A DNA stretch of 43,004 nucleotides from a virus. Shown here one piece after another: positions 38,856-43,004 of the stretch (position 1 is the first letter of the stretch; every line of letters starts with the position of its first letter). The stretch spans positions 1-43,004 of the IMG/VR virus record IMGVR_UViG_3300025311_000367, one strand, 5' to 3'. The notes beneath the pieces were generated by a model. That model had not been told where the DNA came from. It saw nothing but the letters and a program-made list of their open reading frames with translations, and searched no databases. The position numbers and the translations under genes were made by a program.

Positions 38856-40594
38856 CCGCTTTCAACGATCATCTAAAGCATGCTGCACAGCAAGCCCTAC
38901 CCCTCAACCGCGAACTGTACGTTGACCTGTTCGCCGGCGCTGGCGGCGCAAGCAGTGGCGGGGCCCGGGTCTACCGCGACCCGGACGTGGCCATCAACCA
39001 CAACCCCATCGCCATCGCCGTGCACCGCGCCAACCACCCCAGCACCCGCCACTACATCAGCGACGTGTTCGAGGTGGACCCACTCGAAGCAACAGGCGGG
39101 CAGCCGGTAGGCATCTTGTGGGCCTCACCGGACTGCCGCCACTTCAGCCGCGCCAAGGGTGCCGCCCCGCGCAGCGCGCGAGTGCGCATGCTGGCCTGGG
39201 TGATTGTGCATTGGGTTTACGCCACCCGCCCGCGCCTGCTCTTTATGGAGAACGTGCCGGAGTTCATGACCTGGGGCCCGCTCGACGACGCTGGCCACCC
39301 TATCAAGGCCCTGGCTGGCCGCACCTTCGCTGCGTTCGTTGCCTGCCTCAGCACCGGCCTGACCGAAGACCACCCCGACTTCCCAGAAATCATGGATGCG
39401 GTCGGCCAATGGGTGCCCAAAGCCGCCCTGGTACGCGGCCTGGGCGTTAACTTCGAGCACCGTATTCGCCGCGCAGCTAACGCTGGCGTGCCCACTATCC
39501 GCACACGCTGGTTCGGTATAGGCCGCACCGATCGCAGGCCCGTGGTCTGGCCGGAGCCCAGCCACCACGAACACCCCAAGCGCAACCAGCAGCCTTGGCG
39601 GCAAGCCGCCGAGTGCATCGACTTCAGCGACCTCGGTACATCGATCATTGATGAGCGACTGGTGGAGAACACCAACGTCCGGGTAGCGAAAGGCTTCTGG
39701 AGGCACACCGTCATGGCAGAGTCGCCCTTTTGCGTCCCGCTGGATGACCAGGCGCTGGCGGCAGCGCATCTCACCGAGTTCGCCAATGCCAGCAGCCAAC
39801 GCACCTTCGCCGCAGACGAGCCACTGCGCACCCAGGTGGCGCAGGTAAAAGGCGGACACTTCGCCATGGCCAGCGCGCACCTGGCGAAACCTCAGCGCCA
39901 GTTGACCGCAGCCATGGTTACCCTGCGCAAAGGCAGCGTCGGCTCAGCCCTGTACGCGCCGCTGGGCACAGCCACCTGCAGCAGCGGGCACCACGCCCTG
40001 GCTGCCTGCCACTTCGAACAGGCCAACGGTGGGTTCTACCAAGGCGACGGGCGCGCTGCATCGGCCCCAGTCAGCACCATTTGCGGCAAGAGCAACCAGC
40101 GCCTGGCCACCGCCTACCTGATCAAATACTACGGCACCGGCGGCCAGTGGCAGAGCTGCAACGAACCTGCGCACACCCTACCAACCAAGGCCCGTCTTGG
40201 CCTGGTAACCGTGCACCAGGTGCCGGCCGACCTACTGCCACCCAACCTGATGGCGAAAGCCAAGCTCTGCGCCCACTTCCTCCACAAGTACCTGCCGGAG
40301 CACTTCCCTGAGCCGGTAGACCTGGTGGTGCTGGGCGACTACGTGCTGGTGGATATCAGCCTACGCATGCTCAAGCCCCAGGAATTGAAGCTCGCCCAGG
40401 GCTTTGCACCCGACTACATCGTCGACCGCGGCCTTTTCCTCAACGAAGCCACCGGCCAGGCCGAATGGAAGGCCCTCACCATCGCCCAGCAGATCAAGTT
40501 GATCGGCAACAGCGTCTGCCCGGGCGAGGCCGAAGCGCTGATCGCCGCGAACGACGCAGACATGATCGAGCTGTACCGCAAGGAGGCAGCATGA
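38852..40594 (+). CDS. DNA cytosine-5 methyltransferase
   Basis: 580 aa. SAM motif I DLFAGAGGAS (25-34); catalytic Cys in SPDCRHFSRAKG (92-95), a variant of the usual PPC motif; ENVPEF (133-138, motif VI); RRAANAGVPTIRTRWFGIG (motif VIII); GNSVCPGEA near the C-terminus (motif X). No restriction enzyme gene beside it, so it is probably an orphan methylase protecting phage DNA or marking the genome. Translation overlaps the RT stop, so its level is tied to RT expression. Confidence 0.9.
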   Translation: MTAFNDHLKHAAQQALPLNRELYVDLFAGAGGASSGGARVYRDPDVAINHNPIAIAVHRANHPSTRHYISDVFEVDPLEATGGQPVGILWASPDCRHFSRAKGAAPRSARVRMLAWVIVHWVYATRPRLLFMENVPEFMTWGPLDDAGHPIKALAGRTFAAFVACLSTGLTEDHPDFPEIMDAVGQWVPKAALVRGLGVNFEHRIRRAANAGVPTIRTRWFGIGRTDRRPVVWPEPSHHEHPKRNQQPWRQAAECIDFSDLGTSIIDERLVENTNVRVAKGFWRHTVMAESPFCVPLDDQALAAAHLTEFANASSQRTFAADEPLRTQVAQVKGGHFAMASAHLAKPQRQLTAAMVTLRKGSVGSALYAPLGTATCSSGHHALAACHFEQANGGFYQGDGRAASAPVSTICGKSNQRLATAYLIKYYGTGGQWQSCNEPAHTLPTKARLGLVTVHQVPADLLPPNLMAKAKLCAHFLHKYLPEHFPEPVDLVVLGDYVLVDISLRMLKPQELKLAQGFAPDYIVDRGLFLNEATGQAEWKALTIAQQIKLIGNSVCPGEAEALIAANDADMIELYRKEAA

Positions 40595-40890
40595 CCTGCA
40601 CCATCTTCCACAGCACCGAGCTACCCGAAGGCCGCGGCGCACAGGTCACCGGCTCGCTGCCCAAGAAGCGCATGCGCTGGGCAGTCGAGTACCTGATCAA
40701 AACCCCAGACGGCCGCACGCTGGTTGAGTCCACCAAAACCATCCAGTCCGCGAGCTATGAAGAACTGTACCCAATCATGGACGCCACCATCGACGCCCTG
40801 GGCAACGAGGCCGGCGGCCAGGCCACCTTCGTCAGCTGGCGGGCAACCGCCCATGGCGGCAAGAAGAATCGCAAGGGAGGAAAGCGCTGA
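40591..40890 (+). CDS. Hypothetical early protein (99 aa)
   Basis: From ATG 40591 (AAGGAGG upstream; overlaps the methylase stop). MTCTIFHSTELPEGRGAQVT then LPKKRMRWAVEYLIKTPDGRTLVESTK, and a basic C-terminus (GGKKNRKGGKR). Possibly nucleic-acid binding; no family recognised. Confidence 0.7.
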   Translation: MTCTIFHSTELPEGRGAQVTGSLPKKRMRWAVEYLIKTPDGRTLVESTKTIQSASYEELYPIMDATIDALGNEAGGQATFVSWRATAHGGKKNRKGGKR

Positions 40891-41159
40891 TGATCGGCAT
40901 ACCCGAAACCGATACCCTGGAGCAGGCGCGCATCAGCGCCAACATCAACACTGGCTACCAGGTCACCACCGCAGACGGCCGCGCCGCTCGCCTGGCAATC
41001 ATCGACGCAGACGGCAACGTCATCGAGGCAGGCCCTGCTGTCGCCCGCGAAGCCTGGAACGTATGCATCGCCGTGCAGAAGAACTTCTGGATTGGCCAGG
41101 GCCACCTAGTGATACACAGCTCACCGCCCGGGCAGCGCATCGCCTCCGAGGCGGCCTGA
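40890..41159 (+). CDS. Hypothetical early protein (89 aa)
   Basis: MIGIPETDTLEQARISANIN, TGYQVTTADGRAARLAIIDADGNVIEAGPAVARE, then WIGQGHLVIHSS. Small alpha/beta protein. Start shares one base with the preceding stop (TGATG). Last gene of the rightward early operon, before a strong terminator. Function unknown. Confidence 0.65.
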   Translation: MIGIPETDTLEQARISANINTGYQVTTADGRAARLAIIDADGNVIEAGPAVAREAWNVCIAVQKNFWIGQGHLVIHSSPPGQRIASEAA

Positions 41160-41161
41160 CC

Positions 41162-41184
41162 AAAGCCGGCCTTGTGCCGGCTTT
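41162..41184. terminator. Bidirectional intrinsic terminator
   Basis: AAAGCCGGC (41162-41170), loop CTTGT, GCCGGCTTT (41176-41184), 9-bp stem with T on one side and A on the other. Closes the early operon and the convergent recombinase gene. Confidence 0.9.
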
Positions 41185-41190
41185 TACTTG

Positions 41191-42813
41191 TCAGCCTGTA
41201 ATGTCTTCACTTGACACCCAGGCCCCGCTACGTCGATCAACCCGCAGTAGCAGCGGCCGCCCGGCCTTCGGCACCAACATCACATCAATGCTCTTGCCCT
41301 GCCGCCCTTCCTCACCAATGCCACGCATATAAATGACGATGCGCTCGAAGGTATCCATCACCAGCTGCCGCACCTGCTCCCGCGCGGCATAATCATTGGC
41401 CTCAACTTTGCTGGCGAGCGCTGCCCAACGCGCCGCCTGCTCCGGCTGCACATTTGAAGAGCGGGCGGCCAGCAAGCGTTCAAGCTGCTGCACTTCACCC
41501 TGCGCTTCGCCCAACTGCTGCTCCACTTCACGGGCCCGCCGCACAAACGCCAACGGCGCAGCACCACTGTCATCGGCCATCACCGCATCCGTAATTTTGC
41601 CCAGCTGACGCTCAAGCTCCGTGGCAGTTCGCCGCGCGGTCGCCAGCTGCTCGCGGAGGCCCCTGCCATCATCTGGCGTCTCATGCAGTCGCTGCAGGTT
41701 GATTTGCTCACCGCAGTAATTGAGTATCGCCCGCTCGATGGGCACCACGCTGCAGCTACCACCCGCCGCGCAACCACCATTTTTGCTGTACGACACACAA
41801 TGCAATCGCCGGTGGCCATCCAACAGGCTGCCGTCCGCTTTAGCTCGGCCCATAAGATTCTGAGCCACCAACGCTGTGCCGCAATACCCGCAGAACGTCC
41901 GGCCGATGCCGGTGATAATCCCAGGAATCTCGCCAGCGCCACGCCGCCGGTGCCGCTGCCCGGCCAGCAACTGCAGGTCGTCGTATTCGGCATCAGTCAG
42001 CAGCGCAGGGTAGTAACCCTCAAGTAAATAGTCCTCGCCACCGACACTGATCCGCTTGGCCCCGCGCAATGCCGGCAGCTTAATCAGCCTGTAAATCTGC
42101 TGGCCGGCGATGCCCCAGTCGGTCAGCGCATAACCCTCATCGTGCATCAGCTTTGATGCCCTGCCAGCACCAAGCCCCTGCTTGTACAGCTCAAGCGCCC
42201 TGCGCACCGCCGTTACACGCTCTGGCACAAGCCGCCATTCGCTGCCCGTCCATTCCAGCCACGCCGGATCGTTGCCATTGCGCACCAGGCCGCGATAAGT
42301 GCCAGCCTGCCAGCCCTCGCACAGCCGCCGAATGCTCGCCTTAACCCGCTTGCTCTTGGTGTCGGATTCTTCGTGCGCACGGATCATCACCAGCAGGCTA
42401 TACACGAGGTCCATCGGCTGTGCCTTCAGACCGGCACGGTTGTACTCCCTACCGTCGCTGGCTGTCACCACCGTGATGCCGCCATTGATGATCTGCGCCA
42501 ACTGCGCTTGCGCCTGGATGGGCTCAGCACGGCTCAAACGATCAAGCCCCTCAACAATCAGCACAGACCCATCAGGAATGCGGCCCTCGCTCACCGCCAG
42601 CAGAAATGCACCCAGCGCCCCCTGCTTGACGTGCTGCTGGTGGTAAGCAGACAGCCCCTCATCGCGCAGCGACAACGACTCATCCAACACCAACCCCCGC
42701 GCGGCCGCCCACGTCTGCGCGTAAAGCAACTGACGATCTACACTGCTACCCGTCGACTGCCGTGGATCAGAAAACCGCAGATAGCTGTATACTCGCGCGC
42801 TATTTTTTGTCAT
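41191..42813 (-). CDS. Large serine recombinase (phage integrase)
   Basis: 540 aa. Catalytic domain: YLRFSDPRQ with nucleophile Ser15, VDRQ with Arg27, and [13 protein letters not shown] (about 87-98); long E helix [16 protein letters not shown]. Recombinase domain, zinc ribbon [10 protein letters not shown]...[12 protein letters not shown], then coiled coil (LEQQLGKI..., [19 protein letters not shown]). Integrates and excises the prophage between attP and attB. It is divergent from rimO with only 23 bp between start codons, so one attachment site must lie at or near its 5' end. Confidence 0.93.
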   Translation of the reverse strand: MTKNSARVYSYLRFSDPRQSTGSSVDRQLLYAQTWAAARGLVLDESLSLRDEGLSAYHQQHVKQGALGAFLLAVSEGRIPDGSVLIVEGLDRLSRAEPIQAQAQLAQIINGGITVVTASDGREYNRAGLKAQPMDLVYSLLVMIRAHEESDTKSKRVKASIRRLCEGWQAGTYRGLVRNGNDPAWLEWTGSEWRLVPERVTAVRRALELYKQGLGAGRASKLMHDEGYALTDWGIAGQQIYRLIKLPALRGAKRISVGGEDYLLEGYYPALLTDAEYDDLQLLAGQRHRRRGAGEIPGIITGIGRTFCGYCGTALVAQNLMGRAKADGSLLDGHRRLHCVSYSKNGGCAAGGSCSVVPIERAILNYCGEQINLQRLHETPDDGRGLREQLATARRTATELERQLGKITDAVMADDSGAAPLAFVRRAREVEQQLGEAQGEVQQLERLLAARSSNVQPEQAARWAALASKVEANDYAAREQVRQLVMDTFERIVIYMRGIGEEGRQGKSIDVMLVPKAGRPLLLRVDRRSGAWVSSEDITG

Positions 42814-42836
42814 GCCCAGCCCCGAGGAAAACCACG
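42814..42836. other. Recombinase-rimO intergenic gap, likely attachment region
   Basis: 23 bp containing the rimO ribosome site GAGGA (42824-42828, 8 nt before the ATG). No promoter fits here, so the signals for both divergent genes must lie in the coding sequences beside it. The prophage-host junction is expected in or near this gap; the matching left junction is not in view. Confidence 0.4.
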
Positions 42837-43004
42837 ATGTCGAAGAAAGCAGGAAGTATAGGGTTTATATCCCTCGGGTGCCCCAAGGCTTTGGTCGATT
42901 CCGAACGTATCCTGACCCAGTTGCGTATGGAAGGTTATGAAGTGGTGCCGACCTATCAGGACGCCGATGTGGTGGTGGTCAATACCTGTGGTTTTATCGA
43001 CAGC
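42837..43004 (+). CDS. rimO: RimO, ribosomal protein S12 methylthiotransferase (5' part, partial)
   Basis: First 56 residues, running off the window: [41 protein letters not shown] and [15 protein letters not shown]. The Cys residues of GCPK and NTCGF are two of the three N-terminal UPF0004 iron-sulfur ligands. RimO is a radical-SAM enzyme that methylthiolates an Asp of S12. This is host DNA and identifies the genus as Pseudomonas. Its native upstream region has been displaced by the prophage. Confidence 0.95.
   Translation, partial: MSKKAGSIGFISLGCPKALVDSERILTQLRMEGYEVVPTYQDADVVVVNTCGFIDS

Noticed and set aside
38852-40594. Restriction-modification system
   Set aside because: Only the methyltransferase is present; no endonuclease-like gene adjoins it.
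1-43004. tRNA genes and insertion sequences
   Set aside because: I saw no cloverleaf with TTC-type arm near an integration end and no transposase-like protein; the only recombinase is the phage serine recombinase.

Overview
The window is an almost complete siphovirus-type prophage in a Pseudomonas chromosome. The only recognisable host gene is at the right edge: the 5' end of rimO, whose first 56 residues read like Pseudomonas RimO. The prophage is GC-rich, with lower-GC islands at a few accessory genes.

Layout. (1) About 163-1564, leftward: lysis genes (Rz with an embedded Rz1, a DUF6527-type protein, a GH19 endolysin). (2) 2141-20549, leftward: baseplate and fibre proteins, tape measure, tail tube, neck proteins, and a lambda-like head module (gpE-type capsid, gpD-type decoration, gpC-type S49 protease with a nested scaffold, lambda-type portal, gpW). 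(3) 20558-23018: Nu1/GpA-type terminase with a candidate cos region upstream. (4) 23179-24642: a Z-like minor protein and two holin candidates, separate from the endolysin. (5) 24921-29267: a Q-like late regulator, a repeat-rich Cys/Trp ORF, a primase-helicase, a DksA-like zinc finger and a CII-type regulator. (6) 29626-31363: the immunity region, with cro leftward and cI plus two small genes rightward. Matching TTAGCA-NN-TGCTAA operators lie on both sides of cI. (7) 31501-41159, rightward early operon: small hypotheticals, a KilA-C-like and a PrtN-like protein, DUF2303 (YfdQ) and YfdR homologues, the diversity-generating retroelement (DGR), a DNA cytosine methyltransferase and two small genes. 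(8) 41191-42813, leftward: a large serine recombinase, 23 bp from rimO.

The most notable system is the DGR at 35752-38855. Two adjacent target genes end in C-type-lectin-like (DUF1566-like) domains, followed by avd, a 100-nt template repeat (TR) and a reverse transcriptase with YVDD. Aligned by eye, the first variable repeat differs from the TR at 11 positions and the second at 15. All 26 differences fall on TR adenines and none on other bases. Each variable repeat is followed 36-40 nt later by a GC-rich hairpin, as expected of DGR target-recognition signals. The cassette lies in the CI-controlled early operon, far from the tail genes, and its RT overlaps the methyltransferase start by 4 nt. 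The biological role of the diversified proteins is therefore an open question.

The genes fit a temperate life cycle. CI represses both early promoters, Cro/CII and a Q-like factor set the switch to late expression, and the leftward late operon builds and packages a siphovirion and lyses the cell. The serine recombinase integrates and excises the element next to rimO.
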